Assembly (NCBI GenBank): GCA_937920235.1
Contig: CALGUK010000005.1
Location: 1 to 64,000, forward strand
Direction: 5' to 3'
Source of the DNA: an uncultured Clostridia bacterium
GTDB lineage: Bacteria > Bacillota > Clostridia > Oscillospirales > Acutalibacteraceae
DNA: 64,000 nucleotides
Positions 20,238 through 29,949 of the stretch are shown here, one piece after another. A model generated the notes under the pieces. It made no database searches, was not told where the DNA came from, and was given only the letters and a program-made list of their open reading frames with translations. Each line of letters starts with the position of its first letter. Within the stretch, counting starts at the first letter, position 1. The translations under genes were made by a program, and so were the position numbers.

Positions 20238-23200
20238 ATGGAAAAGAAACCATTTGAAGCAATAAAAATCGGTCTTGCCTCTCCTGATCAGATCAGAGAA
20301 TGGTCATACGGTGAGGTTAAAAAGCCCGAAACAATAAATTATCGTACATTAAAGCCCGAGAAGGACGGACTTTACTGCGAAAGAATTTTCGGACCCCAGA
20401 AGGATATGGAATGTCATTGCGGTAAGTACAAAAAGAGCCGTTATAAGGGCAAGGTGTGTGAACGTTGCGGCGTTGAGGTTACCAAAAAGGAAGTCCGCCG
20501 CGAAAGAATGGGCCATATTGAACTCGTTTCTCCCGTTTCTCACATCTGGTATTTCAAGGGTATCCCGTCAAGAATGGGTCTTATCCTTGATATATCTCCT
20601 CGTGATCTTGAAAAAGTGCTTTATTTCGCAAAGTACATTGTTACTGATCCGGGCGATACAGAACTTGAAAAGAATCAGATTCTCAATGAAAAAGAGTATG
20701 CTGATTTGGTTGAAAAATATGATGATGCATTTAAGGCATCTATGGGTGCTGAGGCTATTAAAGAGCTTCTCAGCGAGGTTGATGTTGAAAAGCTTTGCAA
20801 GGAGCTCCGTGAGGAGCTTAGCGATGCCTCCGGTCAGAAGAGAGCAAGAATTCTCAAGAGACTTGAGGTCGCTGAGGCATTCAAGCAGTCAGGCAACCGT
20901 CCTGAATGGATGATTCTTGATGTGATTCCGGTTATTCCTCCGGATATTCGTCCGATGGTTCAGCTTGACGGCGGCAGATTTGCAACATCTGACCTTAATG
21001 ACCTTTACAGACGTGTTATAAACAGAAATAACCGTCTTAAGAGACTCCTCGAGCTCAATGCTCCCGAAATTATTGTACGCAATGAAAAGAGAATGCTCCA
21101 GGAGGCAGTTGACGCTCTTATCGACAACGGCCGCAGAGGCAGACCCGTTACAGGTCCTAATAACAGAGCACTTAAATCTCTTTCAGATATGCTTAAAGGT
21201 AAGCAGGGACGTTTCCGTCAGAACCTTCTCGGTAAGCGTGTTGACTATTCCGGTCGTTCGGTTATCGTTGTCGGTCCCGAGCTCAAGCTCTATCAGTGCG
21301 GTCTTCCTAAGGAAATGGCACTTGAACTCTTCAAGCCTTTCGTTATGAAGAGACTTGACGAAAAGAAGATTACAAATAACATCAAATCTGCAAAGAAGCT
21401 TGTTGAGCGTGCAACAACTGAAGTATGGGATGCTCTTGAAGAGGTTATCAAGGATCACCCCGTAATGCTCAACCGTGCTCCTACACTTCACAGACTCGGT
21501 ATTCAGGCATTTGAACCTGTTCTTGTTGAGGGCAGAGCTATTAAGCTTCATCCTCTTGTATGTACTGCCTTCAATGCTGACTTTGACGGTGACCAGATGG
21601 CTGTTCACGTACCGCTTTCAGCAGAGGCACAGGCAGAAGCAAGACTTCTTATGCTTGCAGCCAATAATCTGCTTAAACCGTCAGACGGTAAGCCCGTTGC
21701 CGTTCCCACACAGGATATGATCCTCGGTTCGTATTACCTTACAATGCTCAAAGAGGGCGAACCCGGAGACGGAAAGGTATTCCGCGACGTAAACGAAGCA
21801 GTTATGGCTTATGATGAGGGCGATATCGGCCTTCATTCCAATATTAAAATCCGTATGACCAAAGAAGTTAACGGCGAATCTGTGACAAAGCTTGTTGCGA
21901 CAACTCTTGGCCGTGTTATCTTCAACGACCCGATTCCTCAGGATCTGGGATTTGTTGACAGAAGCGATCCGGAGAATGCGTTCAAGCTTGAGGTTGATTT
22001 CCTCGTTAACAAGAAAACTCTCGGTCAGATTATTGACAAATGTATTAAGGTTCACGGTGTTACAATCGCTGCCGAAATGCTTGATAAGATTAAGGCACAG
22101 GGTCTTAAATACTCAACAAAGAGCGGTATCACGGTTGCTGTTTGCGATGCAAAGATTCCTGACGAGAAAAAAGACCTCCTCGCAAGTGCAGAAGAACAGG
22201 TTGATGTTATTAACGATTACTTCAATAACGGTCTTTACAGTGCTGATGAGCGTTCAAGAGCGGTCATCAAGGTTTGGGAAGATACAACAAATGCTGTTTC
22301 TTCAGGTATCCTTGAAAACCTCGGCAAAACAAACCCGATTTATATGATGGTTGATTCCGGTGCCCGTGGTTCAAAGGCTCAGCTTCGTCAGCTTGCAGGT
22401 ATGCGTGGTCTTATTGCTAATACAGCAGGTAAAACAATTGAAGTTCCGATTCGTGCTAACTACCGTGAAGGACTTAATGTTCTTGAATACTTCATTTCTT
22501 CCCGTGGTGCCCGTAAAGGCCTTGCAGATACAGCTCTTCGTACTGCTGACTCAGGTTACCTCACCCGTCGTCTTGTTGACGTTTCACAGGAAGTTATTAT
22601 TCACGAAGAAGATTGCCATTGCCACGACGGTATTGAGGTTTATGACATTACCGAAGGCAAGGAAATGATTGAAAAACTCAGTGAAAGACTTACAGGCAGA
22701 TACCTTCTTGAAGACTTCTGCGATGCAGACGGAAATCTCGTTGCATCAAAGGATGTTATGCTTACAGAAGAAAAAGCAAAAGAAGTTGCCGATATGGTCA
22801 ATTCAAGAGAAAATCCCGAGGATCGCAGAATCAAGATTCGCTCGTTGCTTACTTGTGAAGCAAAGCACGGCGTATGTATTAAGTGCTACGGTGCAAACCT
22901 TGCAACAGGCGAACCCGTAACAGTTGGTGAAGCCGTAGGTATCATTGCTGCTCAGTCAATCGGTGAACCCGGTACACAGCTTACAATGAGAACCTTCCAT
23001 ACCGGTGGTGTTGCAACAGGACAGGATATCACACAGGGTCTTCCTCGTGTTGAAGAATTATTTGAAGCAAGAAAGCCAAAGGTTCTTGCAATTCTTTCCG
23101 AAATTGACGGTCAGCTTTCATTCCGTGAAATCAAGGGTAACGAGCATATTGTTATTACTGACCACGAAAACGGCGATGAGCGTTCTTATATGATTCCTTA

Positions 23201-23816
23201 CGGATTCCACAAGAAGTTCAATTCTGAAACAGACGAAAACGGCAACCCGATTTTTGTTAAGAAGGGTACAGCCCTTACTGACGGTTCTCCGAACCCCAAT
23301 GATATTCTTGCTATCAACGGTGTTGATGCTGTTCATGATTATCTTATCAAGGAAGTTCAGAGAACATATCGTAACCAGGGTGTTGATATTAACGATAAGC
23401 ATATCGAGGTTATCGTCCGTCAGATGATGAGAAAGCTCAAGGTTGTCGAAGCAGGTACTACAGACCTTCTTCCCGGTGCAACCACGGATAAGCGTGAGGT
23501 TGCTCAGGCAAATGAAAAAGCACGTCTCCGTTCTGAAGAAACAGGCGAGGCATTCGTTCCCGCAACTTGTGCTCCCGTTCTTCTCGGTATCACAAAAGCT
23601 TCTCTTGCAACAGACTCATTCCTTTCAGCCGCATCATTCCAGGAAACAACAAGAGTTCTTACTGATGCTGCTATTAAGGGTAAGATTGATCCTCTTATGG
23701 GTCTTAAAGAAAATGTTATTATCGGTAAGCTTCTTCCTTCTGGTACAGGTATGAAGTGCTATTCCGATGTTGAGCTTAAAAAGACAATTTCAGATGTTGT
23801 TGTTCAGGAAGCTTAA
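20238..23816 (+). CDS. rpoC: DNA-directed RNA polymerase subunit beta'
   Basis: 1192 residues. N-terminal zinc ribbon [20 protein letters not shown]; the catalytic magnesium loop [12 protein letters not shown] at about 446-457; the second zinc site from CHCHDG through [13 protein letters not shown]; and bridge/trigger-loop sequences such as [17 protein letters not shown] and [16 protein letters not shown]. Length is typical of Firmicutes, which lack the large beta' insertion of proteobacteria. AAGGAAGAAGG precedes the start. Co-transcribed with rpoB and ended by the terminator at 23829. Confidence 0.98.
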   Translation: MEKKPFEAIKIGLASPDQIREWSYGEVKKPETINYRTLKPEKDGLYCERIFGPQKDMECHCGKYKKSRYKGKVCERCGVEVTKKEVRRERMGHIELVSPVSHIWYFKGIPSRMGLILDISPRDLEKVLYFAKYIVTDPGDTELEKNQILNEKEYADLVEKYDDAFKASMGAEAIKELLSEVDVEKLCKELREELSDASGQKRARILKRLEVAEAFKQSGNRPEWMILDVIPVIPPDIRPMVQLDGGRFATSDLNDLYRRVINRNNRLKRLLELNAPEIIVRNEKRMLQEAVDALIDNGRRGRPVTGPNNRALKSLSDMLKGKQGRFRQNLLGKRVDYSGRSVIVVGPELKLYQCGLPKEMALELFKPFVMKRLDEKKITNNIKSAKKLVERATTEVWDALEEVIKDHPVMLNRAPTLHRLGIQAFEPVLVEGRAIKLHPLVCTAFNADFDGDQMAVHVPLSAEAQAEARLLMLAANNLLKPSDGKPVAVPTQDMILGSYYLTMLKEGEPGDGKVFRDVNEAVMAYDEGDIGLHSNIKIRMTKEVNGESVTKLVATTLGRVIFNDPIPQDLGFVDRSDPENAFKLEVDFLVNKKTLGQIIDKCIKVHGVTIAAEMLDKIKAQGLKYSTKSGITVAVCDAKIPDEKKDLLASAEEQVDVINDYFNNGLYSADERSRAVIKVWEDTTNAVSSGILENLGKTNPIYMMVDSGARGSKAQLRQLAGMRGLIANTAGKTIEVPIRANYREGLNVLEYFISSRGARKGLADTALRTADSGYLTRRLVDVSQEVIIHEEDCHCHDGIEVYDITEGKEMIEKLSERLTGRYLLEDFCDADGNLVASKDVMLTEEKAKEVADMVNSRENPEDRRIKIRSLLTCEAKHGVCIKCYGANLATGEPVTVGEAVGIIAAQSIGEPGTQLTMRTFHTGGVATGQDITQGLPRVEELFEARKPKVLAILSEIDGQLSFREIKGNEHIVITDHENGDERSYMIPYGFHKKFNSETDENGNPIFVKKGTALTDGSPNPNDILAINGVDAVHDYLIKEVQRTYRNQGVDINDKHIEVIVRQMMRKLKVVEAGTTDLLPGATTDKREVAQANEKARLRSEETGEAFVPATCAPVLLGITKASLATDSFLSAASFQETTRVLTDAAIKGKIDPLMGLKENVIIGKLLPSGTGMKCYSDVELKKTISDVVVQEA

Positions 23817-23828
23817 TTTCCGCAAATC

Positions 23829-23857
23829 AGAGAGTTGAGAAATCAACTCTCTTTTTT
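23829..23857 (+). terminator. Intrinsic terminator of rpoBC
   Basis: 10-bp perfect stem AGAGAGTTGA / TCAACTCTCT with a GAAA loop, followed by TTTTTT. Twelve bases after the rpoC stop. Confidence 0.92.
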
Positions 23858-23860
23858 ATT

Positions 23861-24901
23861 TTAAAATACATTTTCAAAAAAACGGTCTGCTTTTTCCCGC
23901 GTTGAATCAGCGTCGGAATATCCTGAAAGGAGATTGTTGTAACGAAATCTTTCATTGCGTCCTTCATAAAGAGACAAAACAGCTTTATCAAGAAAAGAAC
24001 TTTCAACAGATAAGAGAGCTTTTACCTTTTCCCTGTCAAGAATATTCCGATTTGTGAAGAACTCGGATGCGGATACGGTTTCATCTGCGCTGAACGGTAA
24101 GATGTGATTTGAATCTGAGGCGCATATTCCGATTTTCATTGTGGGAAAGATAATGAACTGATAAAAGTCGTTTCCAAAATACGAGGGACTTGAAATTATG
24201 TCAATTTTGTTTTTAACGGTATGATTTTTTATAACGCCGAGTAAAACAGAGGACACAAAACCGCAATCATCGGTTATATTAAGTATTTTGTCGCAGTATT
24301 GAAATATAGTGTCATAATGCGTATGCATCCCTAAGGGTGTTGGTGAGGACAGGAGTCTTGTTGACACATTTCCGTTACCAGAAATGTTCCTGAATGCCCG
24401 TGAATAAAGCTTGTGAATAAAATTTATTATTTTGTTTTCATTCAGATAGGGTGAGAGAAATATGTGCAGTTGTTCCTTGACTGTTGATGCTTTTTTCAGC
24501 ATAACACAGGCTTTTTTATAGTGTCGGTTTTCGTTATTTTTTCTCTGTATGATTTCTCTCACCAGGTCAGGCGGATATTCCGTACCTTCGCTAAGATTGG
24601 TATGCTTTTCCCACGCACCGGGCAATAACGGCGTTATGTGACAGTAATCCTGGTCTGACAGAATGTAGGTGTTTGTGTTTTCAACGAAAATTCCGTTTAC
24701 AGAGTCGTCATAAAATGTGTTGAAAAGTGTAATATTATATCCGGGGAGTTTTCTCTGAAGCTGTTCAAAGAAAACTGACCGTTCAAAATCGTCGCAGCAG
24801 TAAATGATGTGAACATCAGAGGACGGTTTGCTTTTGTAAATTGTATTGAATGTATTTATGTAACCGTTGCTGCAGACGGCACTAGAGAAATATCTTTTCA
24901 T
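23861..24901 (-). CDS. Degenerate relative of PRK06851-type ATPases lacking a Walker A motif
   Basis: 346 residues from the ATG at 24901, which has an AGAGGTGAT site; the ATG at 24928 has none. The pattern MKRYFSSAVCSNGYINTFN, HIIYCCDDFERSVFF, YNITLFNTFYDDSVNGIFV and ILSDQDYCHITPLLPGAWEK follows the order of blocks I know from the clostridial PRK06851 ATPase family (start RKYF..GNTSKGF, P-loop, then SSDNNSLDGI, then D..PHVVDP..PGA..). The P-loop block is replaced by IIYCCDDFERSVFFEQL, with no GxxxxGK[ST], so it is unlikely to bind ATP in the usual way. Function unknown. Convergent with rpoC and divergent from fba. The family assignment rests on remembered patterns and is only moderate. Confidence 0.55.
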   Translation of the reverse strand: MKRYFSSAVCSNGYINTFNTIYKSKPSSDVHIIYCCDDFERSVFFEQLQRKLPGYNITLFNTFYDDSVNGIFVENTNTYILSDQDYCHITPLLPGAWEKHTNLSEGTEYPPDLVREIIQRKNNENRHYKKACVMLKKASTVKEQLHIFLSPYLNENKIINFIHKLYSRAFRNISGNGNVSTRLLSSPTPLGMHTHYDTIFQYCDKILNITDDCGFVSSVLLGVIKNHTVKNKIDIISSPSYFGNDFYQFIIFPTMKIGICASDSNHILPFSADETVSASEFFTNRNILDREKVKALLSVESSFLDKAVLSLYEGRNERFRYNNLLSGYSDADSTREKADRFFENVF

Positions 24902-24950
24902 AATATCACCTCTTTTTATTCTATTCATAAGTTATTCTTTTGTTAATTTG

Positions 24951-24979
24951 TTGACATTTGAACCACGGTGTAATATAAT
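24951..24979 (+). promoter_or_regulatory. Perfect sigma-A promoter of fba
   Basis: TTGACA (24951-24956), 17 bp, TATAAT (24974-24979): exact consensus; start codon 34 bp downstream. Fits a highly expressed glycolytic gene. Confidence 0.85.
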
Positions 24980-25013
24980 AATTGCGGAAAAATTTTATAG
25001 GAGTGTATTTAAT

Positions 25014-25880
25014 ATGCCATTAGTAAATGCAAAAGAAATGCTTACAAAAGCAAAAGCAGGTCATTACGCAGTAGGTCAGTTCAATATCAATAACCTTGAG
25101 TGGACTAAGTCAATTCTTCTCACTGCACAGGAAATGAATTCTCCTGTTATTCTCGGTGTTTCAGAGGGCGCAGGAAAATATATGTGTGGCTACAAAACAG
25201 TTGTAGGTATGGTTGAGGGTATGCTTGAAGGACTCAACATTACAGTTCCTGTTGCTCTTCATCTTGACCACGGTTCATACGAAGGTGCAAAGGCTTGTAT
25301 CGAAGCAGGCTTCAGCTCAATTATGTTCGACGGTTCACACTACCCAATCGACGAAAATATTGCAAAGACTAAAGAATTAGTTGCAATCTGTGAAGAAAAA
25401 GGTCTTTCAATTGAAGCAGAAGTTGGTTCAATCGGTGGCGAAGAAGATGGTGTTGTCGGTGCAGGCGAGTGTGCAGATCCCGACGAGTGCAAAATGATTG
25501 CTGACCTTGGTGTTACAATGCTCGCAGCTGGTATCGGTAATATTCATGGTAAATACCCTGAAAACTGGGCAGGTCTTTCATTTGAAACTCTTGCAGCAGT
25601 TCAGGAAAAGACAGGCGCAATGCCTCTTGTTCTTCACGGTGGTACGGGTATTCCTGCTGATATGATTAAGAAAGCTATTTCTCTTGGTGTTTCAAAAATC
25701 AATGTAAATACTGAATGTCAGCTTGCATTCCAGGAAGCAACAAGAAAGTATATCGAAGAAGGTAAAGACCTTCAGGGCAAGGGCTTTGACCCGAGAAAGC
25801 TTCTTGCTCCCGGTGCAGAAGCTATCAAGGCTACTGTCAGAGAAAAAATCGAACTCTTCGGTTCAGCTAACAAAGCATAA
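25014..25880 (+). CDS. fba: Fructose-bisphosphate aldolase, class II
   Basis: 288 residues from the ATG at 25014 (TAGGAG about 8 nt upstream). Zinc-dependent cleavage of fructose 1,6-bisphosphate to glyceraldehyde 3-phosphate and dihydroxyacetone phosphate in glycolysis and gluconeogenesis. Visible active-site elements: ALHLDHGSY with catalytic Asp85 and zinc ligand His86, the phosphate-binding VGSIGGEEDGV, GNIHGKYP with His178, LHGGTGIP with His208, and the INVNTECQ motif. Codon use is strongly biased like rpoBC, fitting high expression. Monocistronic between perfect promoter and terminator. Confidence 0.97.
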   Translation: MPLVNAKEMLTKAKAGHYAVGQFNINNLEWTKSILLTAQEMNSPVILGVSEGAGKYMCGYKTVVGMVEGMLEGLNITVPVALHLDHGSYEGAKACIEAGFSSIMFDGSHYPIDENIAKTKELVAICEEKGLSIEAEVGSIGGEEDGVVGAGECADPDECKMIADLGVTMLAAGIGNIHGKYPENWAGLSFETLAAVQEKTGAMPLVLHGGTGIPADMIKKAISLGVSKINVNTECQLAFQEATRKYIEEGKDLQGKGFDPRKLLAPGAEAIKATVREKIELFGSANKA

Positions 25881-25940
25881 ATAGTCTATTTTATAGGTGT
25901 TCTTTTCAACAAGATTGCCTAACTAAAATAACTAAGGTAG

Positions 25941-25967
25941 GGCGGGGGCTTGCTCCCGCCGTTTTTT
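25941..25967 (+). terminator. Intrinsic terminator of fba
   Basis: GC-rich stem GGCGGGGGC (25941-25949) pairing with GCTCCCGCC (25952-25960), then GTTTTTTT. Confidence 0.9.
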
Positions 25968-25985
25968 TATAAAAATAACCAATTG

Positions 25986-26024
25986 CAACCAATGGTTGAC
26001 ATATTTCAAGCCTAACTTTATAGA
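25986..26024 (+). promoter_or_regulatory. Promoter and putative operator of the XRE regulator
   Basis: TTGACA (25996-26001), 17 bp, TATAGA (26019-26024). The inverted repeat CAACCA-A-TGGTTG (25986-25998) overlaps the -35 box, a position suited to repression, possibly by the encoded XRE protein itself. Confidence 0.6.
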
Positions 26025-26072
26025 TTAGTAATGTGCAAAATGCTAATATAATGAAGGAAGGAGAATGATTTT

Positions 26073-26585
26073 ATGAAGCTATGTGAAAAAATCAGTTCAT
26101 ATCGAAAAAAGTGTGGATTGTCGCAAGAAGCACTTGCGGAAAAAATCGGAGTTTCCCGTCAGGCTGTCAGTAAATGGGAAACAGGGGATGCTTTGCCTGA
26201 AATTACAAAACTAAAAGCACTTGCCGAATGTTTTGGTGTTACAGTCGATTTTTTATTAGATGATGAGCTTGATGAGTATGAGCCACAAAGAAACACTATT
26301 GAAACGACGGGCTTTGACCGTTTTGTTGATTGGATGGGAGATTTGCCGGATAAGCTAATTTGTTTCTTTAAAAAGCATTACGGATTAGCGGGAATATTTG
26401 TAATCTTATCAGGGGTTTGCGTAGCATCAAGAGGTCTGATGTCACTTGTTCCGATTTCTTCTATGCCGGGACATGTAGCATCTTCAATTGCTTTTCCGTT
26501 CCTCGTTATTCCGACCGTTTATGTAATTGTGGGTGTGGCAATTGTTGTAGCAGGAGTTATTTTAATTAAAAAAATGAAAAGATAA
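26073..26585 (+). CDS. XRE-family helix-turn-helix protein with two membrane segments
   Basis: 170 residues. The N-terminal 65 residues are a classic Cro/C1 HTH (ISSYRKKCGLSQEALAEKIG and VSRQAVSKWETGDALPEI). A linker of about 40 residues is followed by two hydrophobic segments (YGLAGIFVILSGVCVASRGL and IPTVYVIVGVAIVVAGVILI) with a short lysine-rich end, so the DNA-binding domain is probably tethered to the membrane. Such proteins are common in clostridia; what they sense is unknown. GGAGAATGATTTT site. Spaced 22 bp from the downstream editing enzyme and likely co-transcribed. Confidence 0.85.
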   Translation: MKLCEKISSYRKKCGLSQEALAEKIGVSRQAVSKWETGDALPEITKLKALAECFGVTVDFLLDDELDEYEPQRNTIETTGFDRFVDWMGDLPDKLICFFKKHYGLAGIFVILSGVCVASRGLMSLVPISSMPGHVASSIAFPFLVIPTVYVIVGVAIVVAGVILIKKMKR

Positions 26586-26607
26586 TAATTGCTTCAGAGG
26601 TGTTTAT

Positions 26608-27753
26608 ATGCCAACAATAAAGCTTTACGAAAATGATTCATATATAAAGGAGTTTACTGCAACTGTTGTTTCTTGCGAAGAAAAAGACGGTGCATATTTT
26701 CTTGTGCTTGATAAAACAGCCTTTTTCCCCGAGGGCGGAGGACAGGATGCTGACAAGGGTAAAATAGGGGATGCCGATGTTCTTGATGTGCAGATTAAGG
26801 AGGAAATTGTTTATCACAAAGTAAATAAAGCGTTTAAGGAAAATGAAGAAGTAAAATGTCGGCTTGATTGGGAAATACGGTTTTCAAGAATGCAGAATCA
26901 CACAGGCGAGCATATTGTATCGGGTGTAATTCACAGAACATTCGGCTATAATAATGTGGGCTTTCATATGAATGACACTATCGTAACCTTTGATGTTGAC
27001 AGACCGCTTACCGATGAACAAATTCGTGAAGTTGAAATTAAATCAAATCAAGCCATTTATGACAACAAATCAATTAAGGCAATTTACCCAACTGCTGAAG
27101 AATTGTCGGATTATGATTATCGTAGCAAACTGGACATTACCGAGGGTGTTCGTCTTATTGAGATTGAAGATACGGACCTTTGCGCTTGCTGTGCTCCTCA
27201 TGTATCGCGTACAGGTGAAGTTGGAATTATAAAAGTCATAAGCTATATTCCGTATAAAAAAGGTACTCGTATTGAAATGCTTTGTGGCTCATTGGCACTT
27301 GAGGATTATCAAAAGCTTCATTTAACCAACAAATCAGTTATGAATATGCTTTCTGCAAAGAGATTTGAAATTGCCGATTTCGTTAAGAAAATACAAGATG
27401 AGCTCGCAGGTCTTAAAGCGGAAAATAAAAAACTTATGGCAGAAATGGCGACACTGAAAATGGAAAAACATATTAACGGAAATAGTGTATGCGCATTCGT
27501 TGACGGAGTTTCCTATGACGAATTGAGAAATTGTTCAAATGAATTGGCGGAAGAGTTTGAATACTGTTATCTTTTCTCAAATACGGAAGACGATAATTAT
27601 ATTTATGTTATTTCAAGTAAAACACAGAATGTACGCGAAAAAGTGCAGAGCCTTAATAAGGCATTTAACGGTAAAGGCGGCGGACGAGACAATTATGCTC
27701 AAGGCAAAATTGTCGGCAATAAAGAAGAAATATTGAATTATATTGTAAAATAA
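26608..27753 (+). CDS. Alanyl-tRNA editing protein, AlaX-L type with DHHA1 domain
   Basis: 381 residues. Trans-editing enzymes of this family hydrolyse mischarged Ser- or Gly-tRNA(Ala). Visible: FFPEGGGQDADKG at 39-51, the metal site HTGEH (His98, His102) and CCAPH (Cys194, His198), typical of the AlaRS editing domain. A coiled-coil stretch (about 250-285) follows, then a DHHA1-like C-terminus ending FNGKGGGRDNYAQGK. No aminoacylation domain is present. The ribosome site is AGAGG. It follows the XRE gene closely and ends at a terminator. Confidence 0.92.
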   Translation: MPTIKLYENDSYIKEFTATVVSCEEKDGAYFLVLDKTAFFPEGGGQDADKGKIGDADVLDVQIKEEIVYHKVNKAFKENEEVKCRLDWEIRFSRMQNHTGEHIVSGVIHRTFGYNNVGFHMNDTIVTFDVDRPLTDEQIREVEIKSNQAIYDNKSIKAIYPTAEELSDYDYRSKLDITEGVRLIEIEDTDLCACCAPHVSRTGEVGIIKVISYIPYKKGTRIEMLCGSLALEDYQKLHLTNKSVMNMLSAKRFEIADFVKKIQDELAGLKAENKKLMAEMATLKMEKHINGNSVCAFVDGVSYDELRNCSNELAEEFEYCYLFSNTEDDNYIYVISSKTQNVREKVQSLNKAFNGKGGGRDNYAQGKIVGNKEEILNYIVK

Positions 27754-27765
27754 CAGTAAAAACAG

Positions 27766-27797
27766 ACATTCGCTCGCTTGATGGGCGGATGTTTTTT
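27766..27797 (+). terminator. Intrinsic terminator after the AlaX-type gene
   Basis: 10-bp stem with two G-U pairs, ACATTCGCTC (27766-27775) with GGGCGGATGT (27783-27792), followed by TTTTT. Confidence 0.8.
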
Positions 27798-27798
27798 A

Positions 27799-27828
27799 TT
27801 GACGAGAAAACTTTTTTTATATTATAAT
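27799..27828 (+). promoter_or_regulatory. Promoter of the ECF sigma operon
   Basis: TTGACG (27799-27804), 18 bp, TATAAT (27823-27828), beginning right at the T-run of the previous terminator. A house-keeping type promoter; I saw no clear second ECF-type promoter. Confidence 0.6.
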
Positions 27829-27906
27829 TGTTTCAGAAAAAAATTGTAAATTTATGCAATAAAATGCACTCCTCAAAGGTTAATATAGTGAAAGGACGAA
27901 AATGGT

Positions 27907-28476
27907 ATGTTATTAGCATTTATGTTTACATTAGCAGAAGCAACTTACAAGCGGCCGATTGATGATGAGTTGATTCTGAAAATAGGGAATGGCGATAACG
28001 GTGCATTTCATACACTCTATGAAAGCGCATCGGAAAGCATATACGGTTTCGTGCTTTCAATTCTAAAAAACCAATACGACGCAGAGGATGTTTTGCATGA
28101 AACCTTTTTAGCGGTACATCGTAAGGCCTCAGATTATGTTCCGAAGGGAAAGCCTATGGCATGGATTTTCACAATTGCAAGAAATGCCGCCTACAATAAA
28201 CTCAACGAACAGAAAAAAATACAGCTTCTCGATGAACAGAAAAGCATAGGAGAACTCGATTTTTCCGAAATAACCGATATTGAGGATAAGCTCGTTATAA
28301 ACGCAGTGTTCAGAGTGCTGACCGACGAAGAAAAGCAGATTATATTACTGCATGCTGTCGGCGGAGTCAAGCATCGGGAAATAGCAACGGTGATGAATAT
28401 GCCGCTGAATACGGAGCTTTCCAGATATCACAGAGCGATAAAAAAGCTTAAAACTGCATTGGAGGAAAACTTATGA
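27907..28476 (+). CDS. ECF-type RNA polymerase sigma factor
   Basis: 189 residues. Region 2 (FHTLYESASESIYGFVLSIL, then DAEDVLHETFLAVH and PMAWIFTIARN) lies at about 37-95, and region 4 (LTDEEKQIILLHAVGGVKHR, EIATVMNMPL, then RYHRAIKKLKTAL) at about 138-185. There is no region 3, as expected for ECF factors. The ATG at 27907 is in frame; the ATG at 27902 stops after four codons. AAAGGA lies about 10 nt upstream. It overlaps the next gene, its anti-sigma factor, by 4 bp (ATGA), typical of a sigma/anti-sigma pair. Target promoters are unknown. Confidence 0.9.
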   Translation: MLLAFMFTLAEATYKRPIDDELILKIGNGDNGAFHTLYESASESIYGFVLSILKNQYDAEDVLHETFLAVHRKASDYVPKGKPMAWIFTIARNAAYNKLNEQKKIQLLDEQKSIGELDFSEITDIEDKLVINAVFRVLTDEEKQIILLHAVGGVKHREIATVMNMPLNTELSRYHRAIKKLKTALEENL

Positions 28477-29855
28477 AAAGAAAAGATATAGAAAAAAGGC
28501 TCTCTTCGGCAGTTTCGCAGATAATTCCAAAGGACGGTTTTGAAAGGATTTCAGAAAAACTTGACTCTGCCTCCATTCATAATGAGAGGACAGTGATTAA
28601 AATGACAGAAAATAAAAGAAATTTGTTTAAAAAGTATATGAGAGTAGCGGTTGCCGCTTGCCTTGTGATTGCAGTCGGACTCTTTTCGATGGTGTTTTAC
28701 GGAAATAATATAGCCGTAGATTCCATTGTGGATCTTGATGTAAACCCGAGCATAGAGCTTGCGACCAATAAACAGGATAAAGTTGTAAAAGTAACACCGG
28801 TTAATGATGATGCAAAGGCAATTATCGACGGAATGGATCTTAAAAACACCGACCTTGATGTTGCGGTAAATGCCATAATCGGATCAATGGTTAAAAACGG
28901 ATATCTTGATGATATTGATAACGGAATTCTTGTCACGGTGCAGAATGAGGACGAGAATAAAGCATCTTCTCTTCAGAAAAAGATAGCGGTGAATATTGAC
29001 GAAGCCCTTAAGACACACAATGTGGATGCTGCTGTCATCAATCAGAGTGTTCCTGCTGATTCAGGAGCAGAGAAACTTGCTGAAAGTCTCGGAGTATCAA
29101 TCGGTAAGGCAATTTTCATTCAGAATCTTGTAAGCAAGGAACCATCTCTTAAGGCTGAAGAGCTCGCCGGTATGTCGATCAGAGACCTTGCAAAAGTGGT
29201 AAATGACAAAAATATAGATATCAGTGATATCGCGGATTATGATGCTGATGACAGTATCTGGGAGAATATTGCGGATTCCATTGAAGAGGTCAATGAAGAC
29301 GCGGCAGAAAACAGAAATCCGGCAGATAAAGTGGAAAATTCGGTTCAGGTATCTGTTCCCGACGGTATTATTTCGGCTGACGATGCTAAGAAGGTGGCAC
29401 TTGCTCACGCGGGTGTTGGGGCGGAAAAAGCGTTTTTTGAAAAAACTGAGCTTGACCGTGATGATGGCAGATATGTATATGAAATTGAATTCAGAGTCGG
29501 GACAACGGAATATGAATATGAAATTAATGCACAGAACAGCGTGATCATTGATTTTGAAAAAGAACAGGAAAGGAATACGGATGACAAGGCAAATCAAAAC
29601 AAGGAGCCGTCATCTGAAGCCGGAAGTCAAGCAGTCGCGGGTGAGAAGATTTCCTTGCAGAAGGCAAAGGAGATTGCACTTGTTCACGCAGGGCTGTCTG
29701 CTGACCAGGTGAGTTTTTACAAAGCCGAGCTTGACCGTGATGACGGCAGGTATGTATATGAAATAGAATTTATATATGACAATTTTGATTATGAATATGA
29801 GATTGACGCGGTAAGCGGAAAAATCACAGACAGCGAAAAAGAAAAAATTGATTAA
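28473..29855 (+). CDS. Membrane anti-sigma factor with RsgI-like middle domain and two PepSY domains
   Basis: 460 residues. Layout: cytosolic N-terminus 1-56, one membrane helix at about 57-77 (VAVAACLVIAVGLFSMVFYG), then an extracellular RsgI-type domain (VDSIVDLDVNPSIELATNKQ at 82-101, continuing to about 225), an acidic linker, and two PepSY domains at about 300-360 and 393-455. The repeats share an identical block, ELDRDDGRYVYEIEF, at 326-340 and 419-433. In RsgI proteins the N-P bond of the DxNPSIE motif (here Asn91-Pro92) is the reported self-cleavage site that leads to sigma release; the motif is kept here. The N-terminus probably binds the ECF factor. What the PepSY domains sense is unknown. 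Confidence 0.85.
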   Translation: MKRKDIEKRLSSAVSQIIPKDGFERISEKLDSASIHNERTVIKMTENKRNLFKKYMRVAVAACLVIAVGLFSMVFYGNNIAVDSIVDLDVNPSIELATNKQDKVVKVTPVNDDAKAIIDGMDLKNTDLDVAVNAIIGSMVKNGYLDDIDNGILVTVQNEDENKASSLQKKIAVNIDEALKTHNVDAAVINQSVPADSGAEKLAESLGVSIGKAIFIQNLVSKEPSLKAEELAGMSIRDLAKVVNDKNIDISDIADYDADDSIWENIADSIEEVNEDAAENRNPADKVENSVQVSVPDGIISADDAKKVALAHAGVGAEKAFFEKTELDRDDGRYVYEIEFRVGTTEYEYEINAQNSVIIDFEKEQERNTDDKANQNKEPSSEAGSQAVAGEKISLQKAKEIALVHAGLSADQVSFYKAELDRDDGRYVYEIEFIYDNFDYEYEIDAVSGKITDSEKEKID

Positions 29856-29868
29856 AATTAAATATTTT

Positions 29869-29900
29869 AAAGAAAGGCATCTTTACGGTGCCTTTCTTTT
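29869..29900 (+). terminator. Terminator of the sigma/anti-sigma operon
   Basis: Stem AAGAAAGGCA / TGCCTTTCTT around a 10-nt loop, then TTATAA. Ends the plus-strand transcript. Confidence 0.75.
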
Positions 29901-29905
29901 ATAAC

Positions 29906-29942
29906 AAAACACCTTTGCAATTCAATCTGCAAAGGTGTTTTT
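29906..29942 (-). terminator. Terminator of the GH43 gene (possibly bidirectional)
   Basis: 14-bp stem AAAACACCTTTGCA (29906-29919) with TGCAAAGGTGTTTT (29928-29941). On the minus strand it is followed by TTTTGTT just after the GH43 stop. Confidence 0.8.
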
Positions 29943-29949
29943 CAGTGAA

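Noticed and set aside
28473..29855. Exact repeat in the anti-sigma gene as a possible sequencing or mobile repeat
   Set aside because: It falls in two homologous PepSY domains whose flanks differ, so it is an internal domain duplication.
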